Assembly (NCBI GenBank): GCA_046350555.1
Contig: JAXMAF010000006.1
Location: forward strand, 203,320 to 267,319
Direction: 5' to 3'
From: JAXMAF01 sp046350555
Lineage (GTDB): Bacteria; Planctomycetota; Phycisphaerae; Phycisphaerales; SM1A02
DNA: 64,000 nt
The notes below the pieces were generated by a model, which ran no database searches, was not told where the DNA came from, and saw only the letters and a program-made list of their open reading frames with translations. Both the position numbers and the translations under genes were made by a program. Numbering within the stretch: the first letter of the stretch is position 1; every line of letters begins with the position of its first letter. Below are positions 52,554 through 61,324 of the stretch, in pieces.

Positions 52554-55349
52554 TCACGCTGTCTTCGGCGGCAAGCGCTCTGCGAGGTGGGTCGCCTGGG
52601 CGACCAGTGCGCGCTTCTCCGCGTCGTCGAGCGACTCGAAGGTGCGGCCAGCGTTGTGCAGGAAGACCTGCGCCACGAAGGCGACCCGCTCCTGCGGGCT
52701 CATCGTTGCGAGGTCGAGGTTGTTCCCGGCGGCGATGGCGCGGAGGGCGTCGAGCAGTTGATCGATGCTCGGTTCGGCCGCCGCGGCGATGGGCGGGCCG
52801 GGATCGGCGGGCAGGTCGGGATCGGCGGACCGGCGGGGATCGGCGCGCAGGCCGGGATCGGCGGGCATCTCGGGCGCTGCCGGAGATCCTGCGACGTCGC
52901 CGCGCTCGAGTCGCTCCAGGAGGAGCAGGATCTCCGCGGCGTCGTTGTAGTGCAGATCCGGCGATCGCCAGAGGGAATCGTCGCGCACACCGTCGAGCAG
53001 GCGCACGAGCTGGGCGACGAGGGCCTTCAGGTGCGGAGGTGTATCGCCACTGGCCGCGAGGGCCACAAACTGGGCTTGGGTCTGCGCGGTGTGCTGTGGT
53101 GTTTGGGCAAGCACCTGGAAGGCCATGTCGCACAACGGCGCGCCGGCACCCTGCGTGATCTGCCAGCCCTGCCGCCGCGCGTCCGCATAGGCGCGGAGGG
53201 CCCGCTCCCTGGCCCGTCGGGCCGCCTCGGCATCGCCGACAGCCGTCTCCAGGTTCGCGAGGATCATCCATGTCTTCCACGGCTCGGCGCTCGGACCGAG
53301 CCGGGACTGGCATTCGATGGCGCGCGTGATCTCGGGACGCGCCGCGTCATGACGACCCAGGCGGATCAACGTGCTGGCGAGGTTGTTCCTCGACTTGCCC
53401 TCACCTGCCAGATCCTCGATCTGCACGTACAAATCCGACGCGTGTTGGAAGAAAACCGCGGCATCCTCGAGCCGCCCGGGCATCCTGGAGTACAGGCTGC
53501 CCAGTTGAAGGCGTGACCCAGCCTCCCCGGCGGTGGTCCTCGTCTGAACGTTGATGGCGAGGGAGCGCAGGTAGTGCTGTTCCGCGGCGTCGGGATCGCC
53601 GTTCCCCTGATGGGCAATGCCAATCTGGTGCAGGCAAGTCGCCACCGACTTCAATTCATCGAGGTCCTTGAAGAGCTCCATCGCCTCGCCATACAGCCGG
53701 AGCGCCTCGATGTAGTTGCGCTGTCGAAGTCGGACAGCGCCGAGTTGGCCCGTGCCGACGGCGACAGACCGCCGGCGGCCGCCATCTCGGGCGCGACGAA
53801 TCGCCTCCTCATAGAGCCCGGCCGCCGCATCGAGCTTCCCCGCGTCGAGCAGGCAGTCCGCCGATTCCGCAAGACAGACCGAAGCCATCCTTGCCGCCTC
53901 GTCACCCCCGGCGCGCGCGAGGCGATCGAACTGCTCCCGAGCCGTCGCAAGGATTTCAAGCGCCTCCGCGGTCTGGCCGGACATCTCGAGTGATCGCCCG
54001 AGTGTGAGGCGCGCGAGTGCGATGTCGTAGTCCGCCTCCGGAAACGCCTGCGGTCCGGCGGCGACGGAACGGTCGAGCAGATCGCGCGACAGCTCGACGG
54101 CGCGACTGGATTGCCCGGCGGCCCAGAGCGCCTCGATTGCCTGGTGCTGGGCAACGAACGCCGCATGGGACCACGGCGCATCGACGAGGGTCGCCGCAGC
54201 CGATGCGCGGAGGCGCGCGACTTCGCGCTGGGCGGCCGGGCGATGGAGGAATCGGGTGAGGGACTCGAGCGATGTCGCCACTTCGATCACGTCGTGCGGA
54301 CTCGCCGACTGATCGGCTGCAAGGCGACGCAGCGCTCCCAGGAGGTTCGGAAGTTCGAGCGCCGTCAGGCGGACCGCGAGATGGATTTCGGTGCTGCGCT
54401 GCCGGTAGAGGAAGGACGTGAGGGCGTGATACGCCTGCATCCATCGGTTCCGCGCCGCGACCTCGCCGCCGGGATCGCGCCGCAGTTCGCGCAGGAGCGC
54501 CGGCGCAAGGGCAGGATCGAGCCGGAGGTAGACGTCGGAGGGCCGTCTGGGGTCGGGGACCACCGCCACAATCTCCGCGAGGCCAACGGAGTGCAGGGTC
54601 TGGCAGAGCCTCCAGCACTCCTCCGCATCGACCTCGAGGATGCCCCTAACCGCCAGGATGCATCCACCGCCCTCGACGACGCCCAGCGGGAGGATCCGCT
54701 CGCGGACGCCGGGCGGGAGACGGCGCAAGCCCAGTTCCACGCTGGCGAAGAGCGAGCTCTCGCGGCCCGCACCGGCGCGGGCGTCCATCGTCGCCATGAT
54801 CTCGACGAGCTCGTCCGTGGTGGCGTTCAGCCCCTTGTCCGCCAGCTCCGGCGTCAACAGGACCAGGGCCCGGGCGTGGCCGTGGACCAGTTCGACCAGG
54901 CGACCGATCTCCTCCTCGCGCTGCGCCTCCAGGGCCTTCGGATCGACCGAGGCGCCGCCGGCCTGCCGCGCGGCCAGGACGCGGGCGACGAGCTCGATCC
55001 CCTCGCGCCGGCCGAGACGACCGATCTCGAGCACCTGCTCGCGCGCATGGAAGCCCGAATCAACCGGCGGCACCTCGCGCGAGGTGAGGACCAGCCGGCT
55101 CCCCGGCGAGCGCTCAAGCAGCGCGCGGCAGCGGGCGAAGAGCGCGCGCTGGAACTCCTCCTCGTAGGCGCGTGCGCCCGCAGCGGCGCTCTCCGCAGGC
55201 GGTGGCAGGATCGATTCGACGTTGTCGAGGATCAAGATGCCGGCCGGTCGTCGAGGCAGCGGACCAGCAGGCTCGAAGGCGGCGTTCTCGTCCTTGGCTC
55301 GCCTCGGCGAACTGGTTCGGCAGGAGCTGCTCGCCCATTCGCAGAGCAC
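52554..55349 (-). CDS. STAND NTPase (C-terminal part) and TPR domain of the TIR-CHAT protein
   Basis: Clean open frame. The Walker B-like AGILILDNVESILPPP opens the piece, followed by SRLVLTSREVPPVD (sensor 1-type LTSRE), and the winged-helix-like region with LPPGVRERILPLGVVEGG. The Walker A (GEGGEGKTTIAAEKTARW) lies just upstream in another frame at ~55460. From ~350 to 830 are about ten TPRs (PEADYDIALARLTLGRSLEM, AAGLYEEAIRRARD, YIEALRLYGEAMELF, AEQHYLRSLAINV). The ~80-residue C-terminus includes an Asp/Pro repeat (PADPGLRADP, SADPDLPADP) and ends ERLPPKTA. The first ~35 residues of the open frame are not natural coding sequence. Confidence 0.82.
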   Translation of the reverse strand: MLCEWASSSCRTSSPRRAKDENAAFEPAGPLPRRPAGILILDNVESILPPPAESAAAGARAYEEEFQRALFARCRALLERSPGSRLVLTSREVPPVDSGFHAREQVLEIGRLGRREGIELVARVLAARQAGGASVDPKALEAQREEEIGRLVELVHGHARALVLLTPELADKGLNATTDELVEIMATMDARAGAGRESSLFASVELGLRRLPPGVRERILPLGVVEGGGCILAVRGILEVDAEECWRLCQTLHSVGLAEIVAVVPDPRRPSDVYLRLDPALAPALLRELRRDPGGEVAARNRWMQAYHALTSFLYRQRSTEIHLAVRLTALELPNLLGALRRLAADQSASPHDVIEVATSLESLTRFLHRPAAQREVARLRASAAATLVDAPWSHAAFVAQHQAIEALWAAGQSSRAVELSRDLLDRSVAAGPQAFPEADYDIALARLTLGRSLEMSGQTAEALEILATAREQFDRLARAGGDEAARMASVCLAESADCLLDAGKLDAAAGLYEEAIRRARDGGRRRSVAVGTGQLGAVRLRQRNYIEALRLYGEAMELFKDLDELKSVATCLHQIGIAHQGNGDPDAAEQHYLRSLAINVQTRTTAGEAGSRLQLGSLYSRMPGRLEDAAVFFQHASDLYVQIEDLAGEGKSRNNLASTLIRLGRHDAARPEITRAIECQSRLGPSAEPWKTWMILANLETAVGDAEAARRARERALRAYADARRQGWQITQGAGAPLCDMAFQVLAQTPQHTAQTQAQFVALAASGDTPPHLKALVAQLVRLLDGVRDDSLWRSPDLHYNDAAEILLLLERLERGDVAGSPAAPEMPADPGLRADPRRSADPDLPADPGPPIAAAAEPSIDQLLDALRAIAAGNNLDLATMSPQERVAFVAQVFLHNAGRTFESLDDAEKRALVAQATHLAERLPPKTA

Positions 55350-56240
55350 GCGCGGAGGTCGTCGGCGAACTCCACCGACGCGAACGCGCGCGGTTCATGC
55401 GACGGGTCGTCACGAGCCATCGGGCCGTTTTCTCGGCGGCGATCGTCGTCTTGCCCTCGCCGCCCTCGCCGCGGAAGAGGATCCACGGCAGGCCGCGCTC
55501 GAGCAGCAGGCGCTCGGCGGCGAGTGCTCGCGGCTGCGACCCACGAAGGCGTGCGCGGGCGCGGGCGGGACCCGGCCGCAGAGGAGCCGCGCTCCACGGC
55601 CAGCTCCTGCTGCACGCGCGCCGGCGGCGCCGGGGTGGTCAGGACGGGCGGGTCGTCGCGATGCTGGTAGAGGATTGGCACGAACCAGTCGTCCAGCTCG
55701 AGCGGGAGCCGTCGCAGCGGCTTCTCCCGGTCGGCATCGGGCTCCCAGCGATAGCCGCGCCGCTTGTCGCGGGCGAGGGTGCGCTGGCCTTCGAGCATCG
55801 CCGTGCCGACGCGACGGCCGCGGACCAGCGCCGGATAGAAGACGCCGGTGAACTGCCGCGCGGTCTCGACCAGCACCGAGTGGCTCATCGCCACGACCGA
55901 CGGCACGCCCGCCTGGAGCAGCCGGCCCGCCACCGAGGCGTTCGGCGCCTGCTCGCTCTTCGCGCTCTGGCACGCCTCCAGGAAGAAGAGCTGCACGCCC
56001 TGGTTGGCGATGTTCGCACCGAGCGCGTGCGCATCGACGAGATGCTTGCCGCGACTCGTGGCGGCGAGGTCCTGCTCGGCCTCGAAGACCAGTTGGCCGA
56101 GGCCGCCGTGGGGGTCGTACACGCCGTGACCGTCGAAGTGGACGATGTGGTACGGAGCGCCGCGCGCGAGGGCGCGCTGGAGCGTCGCCTGGAGGTTCGC
56201 GACGGTCGCCGGCGCCAGGAAGTCGAAGACGGCCAGCTCC
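55232..56240 (-). CDS. CHAT (caspase-like) peptidase part of the TIR-CHAT protein
   Basis: In one frame from ~56230: ELAVFDFLAPATVANLQ, then YHIVHFDGHGVYDPHGG (catalytic His in HFDGHG), LVFEAEQDLAATSRGKHLVDAHALGANI and QLFFLEACQSAKSEQAP (catalytic Cys in EACQS), followed by GVPSVVAMSHSVLVETARQFTG and PLELDDWFVPILYQ. Both members of the His-Cys dyad are present, so the peptidase would be active. CHAT proteases are separase/caspase relatives that cleave after activation by partner domains. The frame loses sense near 55600, where AHAFVGRSRE, a STAND entry motif, appears in another frame. The nominal stop is 55232. Confidence 0.8.
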
Positions 56241-57456
56241 GCCGAGCGAGCGAATCGCCTCGACGAGCGGCCGCACCGAGACGCGGTGGTCGATGTACGA
56301 GACGCCTTCGGTCTCGGGACGCGTACAGACGATCAGGACGCGCAGCGGCGGGCGCAGGAATTCCGGCGGCGTCCGCCGGCGGCCGTCGCACGCCGGGCAG
56401 GAAGCGTCGCACGCGGGCACCGCTTCCGTCATTGAAGAGGTACGCCGTCCGTCGTGCAGCAGCTTCGTGGCAGCCTGAGGATCTCGGTGATCGCGGGATG
56501 GTTCTGCGGGTTGTCGGCGACGGTTGGATCGCGCGCCGCGGGCCTGCACCGTGAATCGCCGCGCCGGCGATGGTGTGCGTTCCACGCGTCGAGGATCGGC
56601 GATGCGCGGGATCGTCCGGGCGCAGCGCCGCGTAGAGATCGAGTCCCCAGCGCGGGAAGCGCGCCTCGATGGCCTCCTTGCGCTTCGTGAAGACGCCGAA
56701 GGGGGTGATGAGGTACCGCTCCAGGTAGAAGCGGATGTCGTCGGCCTCGATCTTCCCCAGCGGCGCGGTGAACGGGAATGGATCCGAGCAGAGCGTCGGC
56801 TTCCCGACTTCCGGCGCGGCAGTTCCCGGCGCGCCGGCGCCTGGCGCCGCGGTCCCCGACGCGTAATACGCCAGCCTCGCGGTTGCCGTCGGGCGCCCCT
56901 GCTCGTTGCGGCCGGGCGCGTCGAGCATCAGGACCAAATCGGCCGGCGATGCGTCTACGACCTGCGGATCGAACGGGTCGCCGCCGGGATGTGCGCGCCC
57001 TTCGAGGCGGTCGACGAGCTGACCGATCACATCCCCGACCCGCGACGGCTTGCCCGGCACGCACAGCGCGAGCCGCTCGGCCGGATAGTCCTGGAGCGAC
57101 GTGCTCGGATCGACGTCCGCATCCTGCCCGAAGACCGTCCGCAGATGCGCGGCGGTTGCGCCGTCGAGCAGCAGCGGCACGATGTGCAGCTCGGGAACGA
57201 TCGCCTGGCGCTCCGCCGCGTATCGGATCTCGCGGGCGACCCAGGTGGACCTCGCCGCGGACTCGCTGACGACGACGACAACCCGGTCGGACCTGTCGAT
57301 GAGCTCCTTGATCTGCGTCGGGAGCGGCTGGTTCGGATCGGAGACCGTGCCGTCCTCGAAGACGCGGTGCCCCCGCGTCTCCAGCCCTTGACGAAGCGTC
57401 CGCACGAACGCGTCGTCGGCGGAGTTGTGCGAGATGAAGATCGTGTGCTCCGCCAT
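55885..57456 (-). CDS. TIR domain and linker, N-terminal part of the TIR-CHAT protein
   Basis: Starts MAEHTIFISHNSADDAFVR at ATG 57456. Residues 4-150 are a TIR domain: the BB-loop region GHRVFEDGTVSDPNQPLPTQ, DRVVVVVSESAARSTW, then Glu76 in STWVAREIRYA, at the position of the catalytic Glu of NAD-cleaving TIRs, and IVPLLLDG. A Gly/Ala/Pro linker follows (~220-265), then KIEADDIRFYLERYLITPFGVFTKRKEAIEARFPRWGLDLYAALRPDD, a helical region that leads into the CHAT part. Sense is lost near 56630; the remainder of this frame down to its stop at 55885 is a shadow of the CHAT coding frame. Confidence 0.82.
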   Translation of the reverse strand: MAEHTIFISHNSADDAFVRTLRQGLETRGHRVFEDGTVSDPNQPLPTQIKELIDRSDRVVVVVSESAARSTWVAREIRYAAERQAIVPELHIVPLLLDGATAAHLRTVFGQDADVDPSTSLQDYPAERLALCVPGKPSRVGDVIGQLVDRLEGRAHPGGDPFDPQVVDASPADLVLMLDAPGRNEQGRPTATARLAYYASGTAAPGAGAPGTAAPEVGKPTLCSDPFPFTAPLGKIEADDIRFYLERYLITPFGVFTKRKEAIEARFPRWGLDLYAALRPDDPAHRRSSTRGTHTIAGAAIHGAGPRRAIQPSPTTRRTIPRSPRSSGCHEAAARRTAYLFNDGSGARVRRFLPGVRRPPADAAGIPAPAAARPDRLYASRDRRRLVHRPPRLGAAARRGDSLARRSWPSSTSWRRRPSRTSRRRSSAPSRAALRTTSSTSTVTACTTPTAASANWSSRPSRTSPPRVAASISSMRTRSVRTSPTRACSSSSWRRARARRASRRRTPRWRAGCSRRACRRSWR

Positions 57457-57758
57457 GCCGCCCCCCGGAAGAAGGCCCCGAACACGATGCGCCTCGCGCG
57501 GACGGACGCCCGGGATCACCCGTGCCCGGCCCGTCCGCCGCCGATCCGGCAGGCGATGCTATCGCACCCGAGGCGCGACGCGGCGCTGCCACTCGACTCC
57601 ACGGCGAGCGAGCAGGCCACGCTGACCGAACCGATGCAGTACGTCTGGGTCCAGCCGTCGTCGATCGGGGCCGTCAGCGCGCTCGGTTCGATCGCTCCCG
57701 GCGACGAGACCGACGCGGGCCGCGACCAACCCCGTCTCGAGCCCGGTCGCGGATCCCG
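57457..57758. other. 302-base gap upstream of the TIR-CHAT gene
   Basis: GC-rich, no gene supported on either strand. It would contain the promoter of the TIR-CHAT gene unless that gene is read through from the CYTH/kinase/sigma genes on the same strand. Confidence 0.4.
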
Positions 57759-58562
57759 TCACGAGCCCGCGCGCGGCGGGGTGACCACATCCGGCACGGG
57801 CGGGTCGGCGAGGGGCGGTCGGATCTTGGTGGCGTAGTGACTCATCGCCCACCGCGTCTTCGCCTGTTGGTCGACATCGCGCTCCGCGCCGACCTCCGCC
57901 AGAAACGCCATGAAGCCACCGATCGCCGCAGCCGCCTGCTGGACGGGCGTCTTGATCGACAGCTCCATGAGCATCTCCCCGTCCTCGCGCTCCCAGAGCT
58001 CCACCGTGAGCGGCCAAGGGCATGCGGGGTCCTCGAAGGTCCAGCGATGTGCGCTCAGCGGACCCAGGATCGTGACGCGCGAGAAGTCGATCTCGTGCTT
58101 GGCCATCTCGCGGAGGAACGCGCGCTGCTCCTCCGTGAAGAGCTCGGCGATCGGCAGCTCGCCCGCGGCGATGCGCTTGATCCGCCCCTTCTTCACGGGC
58201 ATGGAGAAGGAACCGGATGTCACGACGCCCTTCTCGCTCGCATCGGCCTCGATCTTGAAGCCCGGATACTTCCGCCACTGCGTCGAGATTCGCACCGGCT
58301 CGACCGGCCGGAACTTGATCGTGCTGTCGTGCTCGCCACCGACGACGCGCCGCGCGCGGGCGATGATCCCCGCCTTCATGAGATCGAGGTCCGGCGTGTC
58401 GAAGAAGTAGATGTAGCGCGACTCGCCTGGATCGATCACCAGCCCGTAGCGCGCCATGGCGGCCTGAATCTGCGCGCGGGGGACGGTCGCCTTGATCTCG
58501 ATCCCCTCGGCGCCGGCCACCATCCGCGCCACCTTGCCACCCGTTGTCTCGCCGGGAACCAT
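57759..58562 (-). CDS. CYTH-like (triphosphate tunnel) domain protein
   Basis: 267 residues. GIEIKATVPRAQIQAAM gives an N-terminal ExK strand, and SRYIYFFDTPDLDLMKAGIIARARR matches the FDTPxxxLxxxGxxLRxR core of CYTH proteins; TIKFRPVEP and FKIEADAS supply further tunnel-lining basic/acidic strands. CYTH enzymes act on organic or inorganic triphosphates (adenylate cyclase IV, thiamine triphosphatase, PPPase). The first acidic motif is shorter than the canonical ExExK, so activity is uncertain. ATG 58562 has GGAG six bases upstream; GTG 58574 is the alternative. It lies 42 bases after the kinase gene on the same strand, upstream of the TIR-CHAT gene. Confidence 0.68.
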   Translation of the reverse strand: MVPGETTGGKVARMVAGAEGIEIKATVPRAQIQAAMARYGLVIDPGESRYIYFFDTPDLDLMKAGIIARARRVVGGEHDSTIKFRPVEPVRISTQWRKYPGFKIEADASEKGVVTSGSFSMPVKKGRIKRIAAGELPIAELFTEEQRAFLREMAKHEIDFSRVTILGPLSAHRWTFEDPACPWPLTVELWEREDGEMLMELSIKTPVQQAAAAIGGFMAFLAEVGAERDVDQQAKTRWAMSHYATKIRPPLADPPVPDVVTPPRAGS

Positions 58563-58604
58563 CTTCTTCTCCACCAGAAAGGTGCGGTTGCGCCCTTTGG
58601 CGAT

Positions 58605-61175
58605 TCACGGCTGCGACCGGGCGCGCCATGTCGCCTCATCCTCGGGCAGCGACGCGACGCCGCGCGCGTGCCCATCGGCGATCTCGCTTGCGATCATGCG
58701 CGCCAGCCGCGCGTCGCCGGCGACCAAGGCGACATCGTACGCGCCGAGGGCGACCGCCCAGCCGTGCGGAAGGTTGGCGCGGCGCGCCGCGGCCGTCGCA
58801 TCGAAGGCATCGATCGCAAGGTGCGCCGCCTCCTCGTTGCGACCGAGGTCCGCGAGGATCTTGGCCAGCGTCACCTGCACGAGCACCGCCGCGTCGCCCA
58901 TCGACGATGTGCCGCGCGCCGCGAGCCGCATCCACACGTCGCGGGCGATCGGCTCGGCCTCGGCCTGGCGCCCCAGGGCACGGAGGGCCCTCGCAAGATG
59001 GCGGCGCGGCTCGAGGGCGAGGTCGTCGTCGGGTCCAGCGACGATCGCAGCGCGGTCGGCGGTCGCCTGAAGGGTCGAAACCGCGGCTGCGGGATCGCCA
59101 GCGCCGATCTGCGCGACGCCGAGCGAGCATCCCAGCGCGAGCGACTCGGGGTCGTCGACGAGGTGGCGCGCCGTGCGCGCCTCGAGCACGTGCTCGAGCA
59201 GATCGACCGCCTCGGCCGATCGCCCCTGGCGGATGCGCAGCTCGCCGAGCAGCCGAAGCGACTGCTCGGTCGTGGGATGGGCATCGCCAAGCCGCTCGCG
59301 TCGGATCGAGAGCGCCTCCTCGAGCAGCGCCGACGCCTCGTCGAGCCGGCCAACGGTCATCAGCGCCGAACCGAGGTTGCTCAGGGCCAGCGCGGTGCGC
59401 GCCCGCCGTTCGCCGCGAATCGTGCGGACGCCCTGCACGACCCGCTCGTAGAGCGGGACCGCCTCCTCGTGGCGCCCGGCGTGGGTGAGGGCGCCGGCCA
59501 GGTTCTCCAGCGTGTTCATGGTCGCCAGGCCGTCGGGCGATGCGGCGCTCCGCGCATCGAGCACGGAGCGGAACTCGGCGATCGCGTCGTCGACGCGCCC
59601 GGCACCGAGCAGCGCGCGCCCCCGCTCCTCGCGGAGCTCCAGGCCGGCCTCGCCGCCCGCAACGGATGCGCCGGCGTCGGCGATCGCCCGGTCGAGCGAC
59701 GCGAGCGCCTCGGCGGCGCGCCCTTGGGCGAGCCGCAGCCGGGCAAGCTCCGCGACGGCACGGCGCCGTTCGGAGTCGCTCGCGGGAGCGTTCGCCGTGA
59801 GGAGCTCGACGGCGCGCACCAGCATCGGCTCGGCGCGTTCGAACGCCCCGAGCTCGCGATAGGTGGCGCCGAGCGTGCGTCGGGCGAACGCGTCGACGAT
59901 CGGATCCTCGAACCGCCCGTCGAGTCGTGCCGCGGCCTCGTCGACGACATCGATCACCCTCGCCTCGCGACCCTCTCCGCGGATCGGATCGGCGGTCGCG
60001 AGCAGCTCGCCGATGAAGAACCGCGTCGTGTCGTCGGCGATCCGCGCCTGGCGGAACGCCTCGCGCGACTCGATGGCGAGCACGATGGACGCGATCGCCG
60101 CCATCGCCACGAGCAGGCCCGCGGCGATCGCCGGACCGCGATGGCGCCGGAGCAGCTTGCGAAGCACGTAGATCGTGCTGTCGGCACGGGCCGCGATCGG
60201 CTCGCCCGCAAGCCGCCGCCGCAGGTCGATCGCCAGGTCGCCGGCGCTCTGGTAGCGGCGCTCCGGCTGCTTCCGCAGGCACGTCGAGACGATGACTTCG
60301 ACGTCGCGATCGATCCCCCGCCGCCAGTGGCGCAGCGGCGCCGGCTCCGATCCAGTGATGTGGCCGAGCGTCTCGCGCAGCGTCCCGTCCACCGGATACG
60401 GAAACGCGCCGGTCAGCGCGTGGTGCAACATGACCCCGAGCGCATAGACGTCGGTCCGCAGGTCGACCAGCCGGCTTTGACCCTCGGCCTGCTCGGGACT
60501 GGCCCACGCGAGCGAGCCGACGAAGCGGCCGGACTCGGTCAGCGTGGCATCGCGCGGCGTCGAGCCGCCGGAACGTTCGAGCCGCTTGGCCAGCCCGAAG
60601 TCGACGATGTGCGGTCGGCCATCGTCGTCCACCAGCACGTTGCCCGGCTTCAGGTCGCGGTGGATCACGCCGTGCAGGTGCGCCGCATGCACGGCGTCGG
60701 CGACATCGGCCATCAGAGCCAGCACCGCCTCGACGCCCAGCCCGCGCTGCCGCACGAACTCGTCGAGGGGCCGTCCATCGACGAAGTCCATCACGTGCCA
60801 GACGCCCGTCCCCGTCGCGACCTGGTCGCGCACGGGGACGATCGCCGGATGCTCGATGCGACTCAGGAGGGCCGGCTCGCGCATGAACCGCGCGAGCTCC
60901 TCGGGATCATCCGGGCGGTGCAGGAGCTTGATCGCGACGCGGCGTCCGGTGGCGAGATGCACGCCCTCGTAGACGACGCCCTGTCCGCCGCGGCGCACGA
61001 CGCGCACGATCCTGTAACCGGGAAGCGCCTCGTCGCCCGGCAGTGCACCAAGAGGCGATCCCTTCGCGAACCCCGCGAGACCCCGACCATCGATCACGCC
61101 GGCGCGCACGATCGCCTCGTTGCGCCCATCCGGGTCGCCGCCGGCTCCAGCGATCTCGTCGCCCGTGGATCGCAT
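58605..61175 (-). CDS. membrane Ser/Thr protein kinase with TPR sensor, sigma-factor associated
   Basis: 856 residues. The kinase domain (~50-310) has VVRRGGQGVVYEGVH, RVAIKLLH, catalytic GVIHRDLKPGNVLVD, HIVDFGLAKRLE and LAWASPEQAEG. One membrane helix lies near 345-365 (GPAIAAGLLVAMAAIASIVLA), followed by ~480 residues of TPRs (ELGAFERAEPMLVRAVELL, GRHEEAVPLYERVVQG, GRLDEASALLEEALSIRRERLG). ATG 61175 is chosen because earlier in-frame codons lie in the dispersed repeat D. It is transcribed after the ECF sigma gene (150-base gap holding the repeat), a pairing frequent in planctomycetes, where the kinase is thought to control the sigma factor. Confidence 0.92.
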   Translation of the reverse strand: MRSTGDEIAGAGGDPDGRNEAIVRAGVIDGRGLAGFAKGSPLGALPGDEALPGYRIVRVVRRGGQGVVYEGVHLATGRRVAIKLLHRPDDPEELARFMREPALLSRIEHPAIVPVRDQVATGTGVWHVMDFVDGRPLDEFVRQRGLGVEAVLALMADVADAVHAAHLHGVIHRDLKPGNVLVDDDGRPHIVDFGLAKRLERSGGSTPRDATLTESGRFVGSLAWASPEQAEGQSRLVDLRTDVYALGVMLHHALTGAFPYPVDGTLRETLGHITGSEPAPLRHWRRGIDRDVEVIVSTCLRKQPERRYQSAGDLAIDLRRRLAGEPIAARADSTIYVLRKLLRRHRGPAIAAGLLVAMAAIASIVLAIESREAFRQARIADDTTRFFIGELLATADPIRGEGREARVIDVVDEAAARLDGRFEDPIVDAFARRTLGATYRELGAFERAEPMLVRAVELLTANAPASDSERRRAVAELARLRLAQGRAAEALASLDRAIADAGASVAGGEAGLELREERGRALLGAGRVDDAIAEFRSVLDARSAASPDGLATMNTLENLAGALTHAGRHEEAVPLYERVVQGVRTIRGERRARTALALSNLGSALMTVGRLDEASALLEEALSIRRERLGDAHPTTEQSLRLLGELRIRQGRSAEAVDLLEHVLEARTARHLVDDPESLALGCSLGVAQIGAGDPAAAVSTLQATADRAAIVAGPDDDLALEPRRHLARALRALGRQAEAEPIARDVWMRLAARGTSSMGDAAVLVQVTLAKILADLGRNEEAAHLAIDAFDATAAARRANLPHGWAVALGAYDVALVAGDARLARMIASEIADGHARGVASLPEDEATWRARSQP

Positions 61176-61182
61176 CGCATGC

Positions 61183-61290
61183 GCGTCCCAGTTGATTCCC
61201 GCGCACCAACTACGCCAGTTCCGCCGTGAGACGCCGCTGTTGGCCATGGGGGCCGAACGCATGAAGGTCCACTGGAATCCGTATCAGTCC
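61183..61290 (+). repeat. 110-bp dispersed intergenic element, copy D
   Basis: GCGTCCCAGTTGATTCCCGC, CCAGTTCCGCCGTGAGACGC, CGCTGTTGGCCATGGGGGCC, GAACGCATGAAGGTCC and ACTGGAATCCGTA align with copies A-C. It fills the gap between the ECF sigma gene and the kinase start, eight bases from the latter. Confidence 0.85.
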
Positions 61291-61324
61291 GTCCCCGGTC
61301 CTCCGCGGCCCGGACGCCTCTTCC

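Larger units (their letters stand above)
52554..57456 (-). pseudogene. TIR-CHAT-STAND-TPR protein gene (NLR-like), broken by clustered frame changes
   Basis: Reconstructed across frames, this is one ~1630-residue protein: an N-terminal TIR domain, Ala/Pro linker, CHAT caspase-like domain, STAND P-loop NTPase, and a long TPR array. No start sites, stops or spacers separate the pieces; each domain ends mid-fold and continues in another frame. Frame changes cluster at ~56640-56230 (six or more, between TIR and CHAT) and ~55620-55230 (several, across the STAND P-loop). The order effector-effector-switch-sensor fits conflict or antiphage proteins in which ligand binding by TPRs triggers NAD cleavage or proteolysis. 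Part entries give the motifs. The frame changes may be sequence errors; biological function is inferred. Confidence 0.75.

Noticed and set aside
55885..56230. Distal part of the TIR frame as extra domain
   Set aside because: It is Arg/Ser-rich and antiparallel in sense to the CHAT motifs in the neighbouring frame; real coding there is the CHAT frame.
57522..61229. A 1235-residue plus-strand open frame
   Set aside because: It is antisense to the CYTH, kinase and sigma-linked genes, which have clear catalytic motifs; composition is that of a shadow frame.
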